DNA from: CAZPRY01 sp964589175
Lineage (GTDB): Bacteria > Fidelibacterota > UBA2242
NCBI GenBank assembly: GCA_964589175.1
Contig: CAZPRY010000006.1
Coordinates: 62,001-126,000 of the forward strand
Length of the DNA stretch: 64,000 bases
Direction of reading: 5' to 3'
Shown: piece by piece, positions 52,212 to 60,530 of the stretch
Layout of the letters: each line of letters begins with the position of its first letter
Numbering within the stretch: position 1 is the first letter of the stretch
Translations under genes and position numbers: made by a program
The notes under the pieces: model-generated
What the model was told of the DNA's origin: nothing
The model's database searches: none
What the model saw: the letters and a program-made list of their open reading frames with translations, nothing else

Positions 52212-52928
52212 ATGGTAGAAAGCCTGCAATCCATCGCAAAAATGATCGATCACTCCCTGCTCCATCCGCAGCTGACCGACCGGGATTTGATTGCCGGCTG
52301 CACCCTGGCACACAGGCATGCAGTCGCCTCCGTGTGCATCAAGCCGTACGCCGTGGCCATGGCCCGTGAAATTCTGATCGGCTCGGAAGTCCGGGTCGGC
52401 ACCGTGATCGGTTTCCCCCACGGCAGCAATCGTATCGATATCAAAATCCGCGAATCCGAACAGACGCTGGCGGACGGCGCCGAAGAGCTGGACCTGGTCG
52501 TCAATATCGGGAAAGTCCTGTCACAGGACTGGACCTATGTTTCCGAAGAAATCAAAGTTATTAATAATCTGGTGATCGCCAGAGAAGGAATCGTAAAGGT
52601 TATTTTTGAAAATGATTTCTTAACCGACCGGCGTTATAAATTGAAACTCTGCGAAATCTGCAGCACGCTTGCCGTGGCCTTTGTAAAAACCTCGACCGGC
52701 TTTGGGTTCGTCAAACAGGCGAACGGCGCCTACGATTATCTCGGAGCCACGGACGACGACCTGGTCCTGATGCGCGAACACTGCATCCCTTCGATTCAGA
52801 TCAAGGCCGCCGGCAAGGTGCGCACACTCGATGATATTTTACGCGTAAGAGAGCTGGGCGCAACCCGTGTGGGCGCAACCGCCACCGAATCGATTCTGAA
52901 AGAAGCCCGGGAGCGCGGTTTCGTGTAA
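52212..52928 (+). CDS. deoC: Deoxyribose-phosphate aldolase family protein DeoC
   Basis: Class I aldolase that splits 2-deoxyribose 5-phosphate into glyceraldehyde 3-phosphate and acetaldehyde. The Schiff-base lysine is in AFVKTSTGFG (about 157-166), the proton-relay lysine in IQIKAAGKVR (about 195-204) and the conserved Asp in EELDLVVNIGK (about 92-102). The 238 residues fit the family. GAGGA lies upstream of the ATG. It is divergent from the uronate operon; whether it acts in deoxynucleoside use or on a related deoxy sugar from this cluster is open. Confidence 0.9.
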   Translation: MVESLQSIAKMIDHSLLHPQLTDRDLIAGCTLAHRHAVASVCIKPYAVAMAREILIGSEVRVGTVIGFPHGSNRIDIKIRESEQTLADGAEELDLVVNIGKVLSQDWTYVSEEIKVINNLVIAREGIVKVIFENDFLTDRRYKLKLCEICSTLAVAFVKTSTGFGFVKQANGAYDYLGATDDDLVLMREHCIPSIQIKAAGKVRTLDDILRVRELGATRVGATATESILKEARERGFV

Positions 52929-53044
52929 CGCAGATTGCGATCTGTCCATACCGTTTGATCAATCGTGAACCGCGAATGGCAATCGGTACGATTAACATCG
53001 CCGGTCCGGAAGGGCTGGTCGAAAACTTATAGTCTCTAATCTGA

Positions 53045-54259
53045 TTATTTCGTCAGCACAAAGGAATCGAAAATCTCCCCGTTGACGGTATAAGAAACGT
53101 ACTTCAATTGTTTGGGACTCACATCGATCACCTGGAACCACTGCTTCCCGGTATCCATCTTGACGAAAAATTGCTGGTTTTCCCGGTTCATCTCATAGGT
53201 TTTCGGTCCGCTGACCGACACGACGTATACCGTGCCTTTTTCACCCGGACCAGCAATTTTGCCGTTGCGAATCGGATAGCTTCTTCCGTAGGCATGATCG
53301 TGACCCTGAAGCACTAAATCCACATGATGCCGATCGAATACCGTCTGAAATGTATCGCGGTGTTTCGTGCCGTCGCGGCCTTTGGCCGTACTGTAGAGCG
53401 GTTGATGCATCATTACAATCGTCCAGTTGGCGCTTGTTTTAGCCAGAAGCGAATCCAGCCAGCGGGCCTGGGTTTCGAGTCCCTCGTTGCCGTTCAACGA
53501 GATGAAACGCGCTCCCTGGTAATCTATAAAATAGCAGCTTTCGCCCAGCGATGCCGGGCCGTTCTCGGGCAGCGTAAACTGTGGTTTCCATAGCGGCGTG
53601 AGTGAACTGGTCGCCAAAGGGGCATAATATTCATGGTTGCCAGGCGTCATGATCATGGGCATATTGCCCGGAATCCAGCCGGCCGCATAGTAAAAATCCC
53701 GCCACTCATCGTCATCGCGCGGGCTTGTTACCAGATCACCGGTCATCAGCCAGAAACTGGCATCGGAGGCGTAACGATAGGCCGAACGGAAAATGCGCGA
53801 AACATATTCGATCAGTTCGTTTTGCGGGTCTCCAAGAAAAACGAAGTGGAATGGTTCATCCCCGGCTTGAGCGGTCTTGAACTGGTTCCACTCGCTCCAG
53901 ACATCACCGTCGCCAACTTTATAAGCATAGAGGGTGCCGGGCTTCAAATCCGAGAATATAACGCTGTGCGCATAGCCGATCGGTTGTTCGCTTCCCGACG
54001 GTACACCCTGCGATTTTCCCTCAATCAAAATCGCGCCGGCTTTTAGGCTGACGCTGCTGTTCGATTCGACGATGTAAGCCACAGCTTTCTTGACCGGGAC
54101 ATCGGTTCGCCAGGTTACAGCCATCGAATTCTGCGGGGTAGCTGTAAGGTTCAGAATAATTCGTGTCGGAAATGTATCCGGGAAATCTCCTGATAATACT
54201 GGAAAAGTCATTACCGTGAATACCAGAATTACTATCGAAAGATGACGTTTTAATTTCAC
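53045..54259 (-). CDS. Secreted purple acid phosphatase-like metallophosphoesterase
   Basis: Exported phosphatase of 404 residues with a signal peptide (about 1-23), an N-terminal fibronectin/purple-acid-phosphatase domain (about 30-115) and a metallophosphoesterase domain. Metal-site motifs are FLGDPQ (about 146-151), MTGDLV (about 175-180), TPGNHEYY (about 210-217), VMMHQPLY (about 277-284) and LQGHDHAYGRSYP (about 315-327). It probably releases phosphate from extracellular esters in the periplasm. It follows eda on the same strand, beyond a large hairpin. Confidence 0.87.
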   Translation of the reverse strand: MKLKRHLSIVILVFTVMTFPVLSGDFPDTFPTRIILNLTATPQNSMAVTWRTDVPVKKAVAYIVESNSSVSLKAGAILIEGKSQGVPSGSEQPIGYAHSVIFSDLKPGTLYAYKVGDGDVWSEWNQFKTAQAGDEPFHFVFLGDPQNELIEYVSRIFRSAYRYASDASFWLMTGDLVTSPRDDDEWRDFYYAAGWIPGNMPMIMTPGNHEYYAPLATSSLTPLWKPQFTLPENGPASLGESCYFIDYQGARFISLNGNEGLETQARWLDSLLAKTSANWTIVMMHQPLYSTAKGRDGTKHRDTFQTVFDRHHVDLVLQGHDHAYGRSYPIRNGKIAGPGEKGTVYVVSVSGPKTYEMNRENQQFFVKMDTGKQWFQVIDVSPKQLKYVSYTVNGEIFDSFVLTK

Positions 54260-54295
54260 TTCTTTACTCCATTTTGATTAATCGAAATATCAATT

Positions 54296-54363
54296 TTCCG
54301 GAAGCGTTGGGATTTTCCCCGCCGTATCCGGCCTTTGTTTGTACGGATCCAACTCTTCCGGAA
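54296..54363. repeat. 68-base imperfect palindrome between eda and the phosphatase gene
   Basis: Arms 54296-54310 and 54349-54363 pair at 14 of 15 positions (outer TTCCGGAAG with CTTCCGGAA, inner GTTGG with CCAAC). Inside, CCGTA (54322-54326) pairs with TACGG (54342-54346). The element begins exactly at the eda stop codon. There is no T-run, so it does not look like a standard intrinsic terminator; an mRNA-stability element or a dispersed extragenic palindrome is possible. Confidence 0.65.
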
Positions 54364-55008
54364 TCAGCGCCGTCCCCGGTCCACCGCCGATTTGAAAGCC
54401 CTGGCGTTGGCTTCCAGCCCGACCCAGTCCCGGTTTTTGATCATCTGCTTATCCAGCAGGGCCGAACCGACTCCCAGGCAAACGGTGCCGCAACGGATAA
54501 ATTCCTCGGCATTATCGACGGTCACTCCGCCGGTGGGCGTCAACTTGATCTGCGGCAGCGGACCGTGAATATCCTTGAAATACTTGGGCCCCACCGCGGT
54601 GGCCGGGAAGACTTTAACGATGTCCGCCCCGGCTTGCCAGGCGGCGAAAATCTCGGTCGCCGTAAAAGCGCCCGGCAGCACGGCTTTGTCATAACCATGC
54701 GCCACCCGGATTACTTCGGGATTGAATACCGGGCTTACGACAAACTGGGCGCCCGCTTCGATCACCTCGCGCGCAGCTTCCGGGCTCAACACCGTACCGG
54801 CGCCGATCAGAAATTCCGACGGCAGCGTCTTTGAAATATTGCGGATGATTTCCACGGCATTCGGAGTCGTCATGGTGATTTCCAGCGCCCGCACGCCGCC
54901 CCGGGCCAGGGCCGCAATAATTTTATTCAGATTCTCCGGACTGCTCAAGCGAAGGACGGCCACGATGCCCGATTCTTCTATCCGCTTAACGATTTCTTGT
55001 CTGTTCAT
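54364..55008 (-). CDS. eda: KDPG/KHG aldolase Eda
   Basis: Class I aldolase splitting 2-keto-3-deoxy-6-phosphogluconate into pyruvate and glyceraldehyde 3-phosphate, the last step of the uronate route encoded here. The start MNRQEIVKRIEESGIVAVLR gives 214 residues; an upstream frame to 55107 is not homologous. Active-site motifs are ALEITMTTPNA (Glu, about 43-53), GAGTVL (about 71-76), DIVKVFPA with the Schiff-base Lys (about 130-137) and TPTGGVTVDN (about 157-166). Confidence 0.93.
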   Translation of the reverse strand: MNRQEIVKRIEESGIVAVLRLSSPENLNKIIAALARGGVRALEITMTTPNAVEIIRNISKTLPSEFLIGAGTVLSPEAAREVIEAGAQFVVSPVFNPEVIRVAHGYDKAVLPGAFTATEIFAAWQAGADIVKVFPATAVGPKYFKDIHGPLPQIKLTPTGGVTVDNAEEFIRCGTVCLGVGSALLDKQMIKNRDWVGLEANARAFKSAVDRGRR

Positions 55009-55144
55009 GGGATTCTCTCGGTTTGCATTTTTTGACGCATTCCACGCTGCTAATGTATCAATATTTGTGACGACAACAAAATATTTTTCGACCGGTTTAT
55101 CAGCCATGAAGCGCCCTTTCGGGATTATTAATTCAGAAAAAGTC

Positions 55145-55202
55145 TTGACATTTTAGACGGGAATTCGCATTTTTACTTAACCGATAAAGTAACCGGTAAA
55201 GG
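55145..55202 (+). promoter_or_regulatory. Candidate promoter and tandem operator upstream of the LacI-type regulator
   Basis: A consensus TTGACA (55145-55150) is followed at 17-18 bases only by a poor -10 (CATTTT). Downstream, TAACCGATAAAG and TAACCGGTAAAG stand in direct tandem (55178-55201) with one mismatch, ending near the start codon at 55218. The second copy contains a near-palindrome TAACCGGTAA with the central CG usual for LacI-family sites. Confidence 0.45.
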
Positions 55203-55217
55203 CACCAAGAACTGAAT

Positions 55218-56237
55218 ATGAGTATAACTCCCGCCATCACCCTGAATGACATCGCCCGGCGCCTGAGCGTTTCCAAAGTAACGGTATCCAAAGCATTGCG
55301 CGATCATCCCGATATCGGCGCGGAAATGAAACAGCGTGTCCAGGAAGTTGCCCGCGAACTCGGTTATATGCCGAATTTCAATGCACGCAATCTCTCGTCT
55401 AAAAAGTCCCGCGCCATCGGTTTGGTAGTTCCCAAAATCGCCCATCACTTTTTCTCGTCCAGCGTTGAAAGCATTTATAAAACCGCCTATACGCATCAAT
55501 ATGATATCATCATGACCGTCTCCCAGGAAAACCCGGTAAACGAAATCAAACACATTCAGACACTTTTATCCATGCGGGTCGCCGGCCTGCTGGTTTCAAT
55601 AACGGAAAAAACACGAGACCCGGAAATTTTTCAAACCGTAAATAAACGCGGTGTGCCGCTGGTCTTTTTCGACCGGGTTCTCGAAGGCCTGGGCAACAGT
55701 TCCGTGGTCGCGAATGACCGCGAGGCCGCCAACGAACTGATCCGCCACACCATCGGCTGCGGGTATCGCAAAATTGCCCATTCTGCCGGGTACGCGGGCA
55801 CGAATATCGGCCGCGAACGCAAGGCCGGTTTTTTACAGGCGATGTCAGAAAGCGAGCTGGCGATTCCGGAAGATTGGATTATCGAGGGCGGATTCGGCGA
55901 GAGCGACGGCTACGCGGCGATGATGCAGATCTCCAAGCAATCAGACAAACCCGAAATCATCTTCGCCGTTACCTTCCCGGTCGCCCTGGGAATCCAGGCC
56001 GCCTGCCTGGAACTGGGGCTCTCCGTTCCCGGCGATATCGACGTGATCTGCTTTGGCGGCAGCCCATACAACCGTTTTGTATCGCCGAGCTTAAGTTACA
56101 TGGATCAACGCGCCGAAGAGATGGGGCGCCAGGCTCTCGAATTACTGCTAGAGGAACTCGATGATCCGGAATCCCGCCGCGGGCAACAGATCGTCGTGCC
56201 CTCCCGTCTGGTAACGCGTGAAAAATATCAACCCTAA
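55218..56237 (+). CDS. LacI-family transcriptional regulator of the uronate operon
   Basis: Repressor of 339 residues with an N-terminal LacI helix-turn-helix and hinge (TLNDIARRLSVSKVTVSKALRD, about 7-28, in pieces; VARELGYMPNFNARNLSSKKS, about 48-68) and a periplasmic-binding-protein-like sensor domain with FFDRVL, ERKAGF and the C-terminal RRGQQIVVPSRLVTRE. It is the first gene of the uxaC-TRAP-uxaE cluster, 21 bases before uxaC, so it likely regulates this cluster in response to a uronate. Confidence 0.92.
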   Translation: MSITPAITLNDIARRLSVSKVTVSKALRDHPDIGAEMKQRVQEVARELGYMPNFNARNLSSKKSRAIGLVVPKIAHHFFSSSVESIYKTAYTHQYDIIMTVSQENPVNEIKHIQTLLSMRVAGLLVSITEKTRDPEIFQTVNKRGVPLVFFDRVLEGLGNSSVVANDREAANELIRHTIGCGYRKIAHSAGYAGTNIGRERKAGFLQAMSESELAIPEDWIIEGGFGESDGYAAMMQISKQSDKPEIIFAVTFPVALGIQAACLELGLSVPGDIDVICFGGSPYNRFVSPSLSYMDQRAEEMGRQALELLLEELDDPESRRGQQIVVPSRLVTREKYQP

Positions 56238-56258
56238 AAACAGGATAAAAACACCGAT

Positions 56259-57680
56259 ATGAGTTTAGACCCGAACCGCATTTTCGATCCCGATCCTGCA
56301 ATACGGAATATTGCCGGGGAACTCTACCGGCAGGTAAAAGACCTGCCGTTGATCTCTCCGCACGGTCATGTTAATCCGCGCCTCCTGGCCGAGAATCAAC
56401 CCTTTCCCGATCCCGCCGAATTGATCATCATTCCCGATCATTATATTTTTCGCCTGCTCTACTCCCAGGGGATTGCGCTCGAAGCACTCGGCGTCCCGAC
56501 GCTGGACGGCAGTCCCGTGGAAAGCGATCATCGCAAAATCTGGCAGATTTTCGCCGATAACTTTTACCTGTTTGCGGGAACACCAACCGGTATATGGGTC
56601 AGCCAGGAGTTGGAGGAGGTTTTCGGCATCACTGAAAAATTGGACGGTCGGAATGCAACGGCGATCTATGATACGATTCAGACGAAGCTCGGTACCCCGG
56701 AATTCCTGCCCCGGGCACTGTTCGAGCAATTCAACCTCGAGGTGCTGACGACCACCGAAGCGGCCTCCGATACGCTGCAATATCATCGGCAGATCCGGGA
56801 ATCCGACTGGACCGGCCGGGTCGTGCCCTGCTTCCGGCCGGATACCGCCATCGATATTGCATCGCCGTCATGGAAAAAGGAAATAGGTGCTCTGGGCGAG
56901 CTGGCCGGTGCCGAGATCACGACCTACCAAAAATTCATCCGGGTCCTGGAAGAGCGGCGCGCAGCTTTCAAGGCCATGGGTGCCACCTCCACCGACCAGG
57001 GAATCGAAAGCCCCTACACACAGCGCTTGAGTACGCAGGAAGCTTCTGCAATTTTTCAACGCGCCCTGACCGGCCAGGCCGATCAGAAAGATGCGCGCAG
57101 TTTCATCGCGCACATGCTGATGGAGATGGCCCGCATGAGCACCGAGGACGGCCTTGTGATGCAGCTTCACCCCGGCTCGCTGCGCAACCACAACCGTACA
57201 ATTTTTGAAAAATTCGGACTGGATAAAGGTTGCGACATTCCCGTGCAGACGGAGTATACCCGTAACCTGGCGGAACTTTTAAATCAATACGGCAACGACC
57301 CGCGCCTGACGCTGGTGGTTTTCACGCTCGATGAGACTGCCTATTCGCGTGAGCTGGCGCCTCTCGCCGGGCACTATCCGGCCATGAGACTGGGCGCATC
57401 CTGGTGGTTTAACGACAGCCTGCAGGGCATGATGCGCTTTCGCGAGATGGTCACCGAAACCGCCAGCGTCTACAACACCGTCGGCTTTACCGACGACACG
57501 CGCGCGTTTCCATCCATCCCGGCCCGGCATGACCTGAGCCGCAGAATCGATGCCAATTTTCTGGCCGGCCTTGTGGCGCGCCATGTGATCGATCTGGAAG
57601 ACGCAAGCCGCATGATCCGCGCCCTGGCCTACGATCTGCCTAAAAAGACCTACAAACTCGACCTCGCCCAAAACGAATAG
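56259..57680 (+). CDS. uxaC: Uronate isomerase UxaC
   Basis: Isomerises galacturonate to tagaturonate and glucuronate to fructuronate. The 473 residues begin with the metal-binding LISPHGHVNPRLLAEN (about 30-45), include LTTTEAASDTL (about 168-178), the MQLHPGSLRNHN segment (about 302-313) and SWWFNDSLQGM (about 381-391), all diagnostic for the amidohydrolase-superfamily UxaC. It has an AGGA site and is followed 16 bases later by the TRAP binding protein. Confidence 0.95.
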   Translation: MSLDPNRIFDPDPAIRNIAGELYRQVKDLPLISPHGHVNPRLLAENQPFPDPAELIIIPDHYIFRLLYSQGIALEALGVPTLDGSPVESDHRKIWQIFADNFYLFAGTPTGIWVSQELEEVFGITEKLDGRNATAIYDTIQTKLGTPEFLPRALFEQFNLEVLTTTEAASDTLQYHRQIRESDWTGRVVPCFRPDTAIDIASPSWKKEIGALGELAGAEITTYQKFIRVLEERRAAFKAMGATSTDQGIESPYTQRLSTQEASAIFQRALTGQADQKDARSFIAHMLMEMARMSTEDGLVMQLHPGSLRNHNRTIFEKFGLDKGCDIPVQTEYTRNLAELLNQYGNDPRLTLVVFTLDETAYSRELAPLAGHYPAMRLGASWWFNDSLQGMMRFREMVTETASVYNTVGFTDDTRAFPSIPARHDLSRRIDANFLAGLVARHVIDLEDASRMIRALAYDLPKKTYKLDLAQNE

Positions 57681-57696
57681 AGGATAAGAAGCAACC

Positions 57697-58683
57697 ATGA
57701 AAAAAATGCAAGAACCGCTTTTCCTCATGCTGATTTCCGGGCTGTTGCTTTTAATCGGGTGTCAGCCTGAAGCGCGGGTTACGGCCATTAAACTCGGGCA
57801 CGGACTCGATCCCACCCACCCGGTGCATAAGGCCATGCTGTACATGAGCAAGCGCCTACAGGAAAAATCCGGCGGAAAATACAGGATTGACATTTATCCC
57901 AGCCAGCAGCTCGGCACGGAACGGGAATGCATCGAACTGCTGCAGATCGGCAGCCTGGGCATGACCAAAGTGTCCAGCAGCGTGCTCGAAGGATTCGTGC
58001 CGGCCTTCAACGTCTTCAGCCTACCCTATCTTTTCCGGGATGAAGCCCACCGCTTCCACGTGCTGGAGGGTGAAATCGGACGCCGCATGCTGCTGGAGGG
58101 GCAGCCGTTCTGGATCCGGGGATTGTGTTTTTTCGATGCCGGCAGCCGCAGCTTCTATACTAAGGAACGGCCGATTCGTATACCTGACGATCTGAAGGGC
58201 TTGAAGATTCGCACTCAGGAGAGCCCGACTTCGCTGCGCATGGTGCAGGCTTTGGGTGGCTCAGCCACTCCCATCGCCTGGGGCGAACTGTACACTGCGC
58301 TGCAGCAGGGCATCGTCGACGGCGCCGAGAACAATCCGCCCAGTTTTTACCTCTCGCACCACTTTGAAGTCTGCAAATATTACTCTCTGGACGAACATAC
58401 GTCGGTCCCGGACGTGCTCCTGATCAGCACCGTGGTCTGGAACAGCCTCCCGGCGCAAGCCCAGCAATGGCTACAGGAAGCTGCCGACGAGGCTGCCGAA
58501 CACGAGAAAATACTCTGGAAAGCCGCTACCGAGAAAGCCCTCGAAGAGGTCCGGAAAGCCGGCGTGGAAATACTCTATCCCGACAAAATACTTTTCCAGG
58601 AACGCGTTCAGGATATCTACACCGCTTTCGAAAATCAACCCGAATTCTATCAACTCATCCAACAAATTCAGGCAATCCAATGA
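57697..58683 (+). CDS. dctP: TRAP transporter substrate-binding lipoprotein DctP
   Basis: Extracytoplasmic binding protein of a TRAP transporter, predicted to capture galacturonate/glucuronate. Residues 1-22 look like a lipoprotein signal ending in LLLLIGC, so it should be membrane-tethered, which is uncommon for TRAP proteins of Gram-negative bacteria. The mature part has KLGHGLDPTHPVHKAM (about 32-47), the conserved carboxylate-binding Arg in LKGLKIRTQESP (about 167-178) and GIVDGAENNP (about 204-213). GAGGATAAG lies upstream. It overlaps dctQ by four bases. Confidence 0.92.
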   Translation: MKKMQEPLFLMLISGLLLLIGCQPEARVTAIKLGHGLDPTHPVHKAMLYMSKRLQEKSGGKYRIDIYPSQQLGTERECIELLQIGSLGMTKVSSSVLEGFVPAFNVFSLPYLFRDEAHRFHVLEGEIGRRMLLEGQPFWIRGLCFFDAGSRSFYTKERPIRIPDDLKGLKIRTQESPTSLRMVQALGGSATPIAWGELYTALQQGIVDGAENNPPSFYLSHHFEVCKYYSLDEHTSVPDVLLISTVVWNSLPAQAQQWLQEAADEAAEHEKILWKAATEKALEEVRKAGVEILYPDKILFQERVQDIYTAFENQPEFYQLIQQIQAIQ

Positions 58684-59186
58684 TGAAACACCGTCATTAT
58701 ATCGACAAATTTCTGGAATGGACGCTCATTTTCCTGATGGCATTCAACGTCCTGAACGTCCTCTGGCAGGTCTTTACGCGCTTTATCCTGAAAAATCCCA
58801 GTTCCTATACTGAAGAACTCGCGCGCTACCTGCTGGTCTGGGTCGGTATGCTGGGCGCCAGCTACGCTGCCGGCAAAAAACTGCATTTAGCCATCGACAT
58901 CCTGTCGGCCAAATTTCAACGCATCTCCCGGATTTACCTGGAAATGTTCATTCAATTCTGCGTCCTCTTTTTCGCGGTTGCGGTGATGATGGTGGGCGGA
59001 ATCCGGCTGGTCACAATTACATTGAAATTGAATCAGATTTCCGCAGCATTGCGCGTTCCGCTGGGATATGTTTACCTGGTTTTACCGGTCAGCGGCCTGT
59101 TGATCACGTACTATTCCGTTTTCAATATCATCGAACAGTTCCGTGAGTTGTTCTCAGCCACGCCCCAAAACAATCTAAATAGTTAA
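58680..59186 (+). CDS. dctQ: TRAP transporter small permease DctQ
   Basis: Small membrane subunit of 168 residues with four spans (about 12-32, 45-65, 88-110, 125-148). Typical features are NVLWQVFTRFILKNPSSYTEELARYLLVW (here residues about 21-49, in parts) and the GASYAAGKKLHLAIDIL motif. The ATG overlaps the dctP stop; a longer frame that begins inside dctP is not used. Confidence 0.92.
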   Translation: MMKHRHYIDKFLEWTLIFLMAFNVLNVLWQVFTRFILKNPSSYTEELARYLLVWVGMLGASYAAGKKLHLAIDILSAKFQRISRIYLEMFIQFCVLFFAVAVMMVGGIRLVTITLKLNQISAALRVPLGYVYLVLPVSGLLITYYSVFNIIEQFRELFSATPQNNLNS

Positions 59187-59197
59187 GGATAAAACAG

Positions 59198-60496
59198 ATG
59201 GATTGGATGGAAGTTGCCGTATTGGTAATCAGTTTTGTTGTGTTGCTGATCAGTGGCGTACCGATCTCATTCAGCATCGGAATCTCGTCGCTGTTTACGA
59301 TGCTGTTAAGCATCCAGACGGTTCCGGCGCTGACGACGGTCGCGCAGCGTATGGCCACCGGAATCGATAGTTTCGCCCTGCTGGCGATTCCTTTTTTTAT
59401 ATTATCGGGCCAACTGATGAATCGCGGCGGGATCGCCCGGCGCCTGATCAATTTCGCCAAGGTCATCGTCGGGATGCTGCCGGGCGGGCTGGCCTACGTC
59501 AATATTATTGCTGCGATGATGTTCGGCGCGATCTCCGGTTCGGCCGTCGCCGCTGCGGCTGCGATCGGCGGTTTTATGACGCCGTTGATGAAAAAAGAGG
59601 GCTACGACCAGAACTACTCCGCCGCGGTCAATATTACGTCTGCGACTACCGGTCTGATCATTCCCCCCAGTAATATTCTGATCGTTTATTCGCTCGCCAG
59701 CGGCGGGGCATCCATCGCCGCACTCTTTATCGCCGGTTATCTGCCCGGCATTTTGGTGGGTCTCTCGCTGATGTTCGTTGCCGGCATGATGGCCTTTAGA
59801 AAAGGCTACCGCGGCGGTGAACGCTATTCCCTGAAACAGGCTGTCCTGAAGTTTCTGGATGCCTTGCCCAGCCTGCTGCTGATCGTCATCGTCATCGGGG
59901 GAATCGTGGCCGGCTTTTTCACCGCCACGGAAGCCTCGGCCATCGCGGTGCTCTACACAGCTATCCTCTCGATCCTGATCTACCGCGAAGTCAAATGGAG
60001 CGAAGTCCCCAAAATTCTACTGGACACATCGGCCACCACCGCGATTGTGATGCTTCTGATCGGCACCTCGATGGGCATGTCATGGATCATGTCTTACGAA
60101 AATATCCCGCAAAACATCAGCACCGCTTTGATAGCGCTCTCCAGCAGTAAAGTCGTGATTCTGCTGATCATTAACGTGATCCTGCTGATTGTGGGAACCT
60201 TCATGGACATGACACCGGCCGTCCTGATATTTACGCCCATCTTCCTTCCGATTGTGACCCAGCTGGGCATCAACCCGATCCATTTCGGGATTATCATGGT
60301 GCTGAACCTGAGCATCGGGCTCTGTACGCCGCCAGTCGGCAGCGTCCTGTTTGTCGGCTGCGGCATCGCCAACACCTCGATCGCCAAGGTCATCAAGCCC
60401 CTGTTGCCGCTCTACGTCGCCATGATCATCGCCTTGCTGCTGGTAAGTTATATCCCGCAGATCAGCCTGTTTTTACCAAGACTATTCGGATATTGA
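59198..60496 (+). CDS. dctM: TRAP transporter large permease DctM
   Basis: Large membrane subunit, the sodium-coupled transport channel, with about 12 spans over 432 residues. Family signatures are IPFFILSGQLMNRGGIARRL (about 64-83, in parts), FGAISGSAVAAAAAIG (about 109-124), TGLIIPPSNILIVYSLASGG (about 150-169) and GLCTPPVGSVLFVG (about 372-385). AAGGA stands nine bases before the ATG. Confidence 0.95.
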   Translation: MDWMEVAVLVISFVVLLISGVPISFSIGISSLFTMLLSIQTVPALTTVAQRMATGIDSFALLAIPFFILSGQLMNRGGIARRLINFAKVIVGMLPGGLAYVNIIAAMMFGAISGSAVAAAAAIGGFMTPLMKKEGYDQNYSAAVNITSATTGLIIPPSNILIVYSLASGGASIAALFIAGYLPGILVGLSLMFVAGMMAFRKGYRGGERYSLKQAVLKFLDALPSLLLIVIVIGGIVAGFFTATEASAIAVLYTAILSILIYREVKWSEVPKILLDTSATTAIVMLLIGTSMGMSWIMSYENIPQNISTALIALSSSKVVILLIINVILLIVGTFMDMTPAVLIFTPIFLPIVTQLGINPIHFGIIMVLNLSIGLCTPPVGSVLFVGCGIANTSIAKVIKPLLPLYVAMIIALLLVSYIPQISLFLPRLFGY

Positions 60497-60530
60497 TGTC
60501 GTCGAAGCAAATCATAAAAAGGGATTCGTA

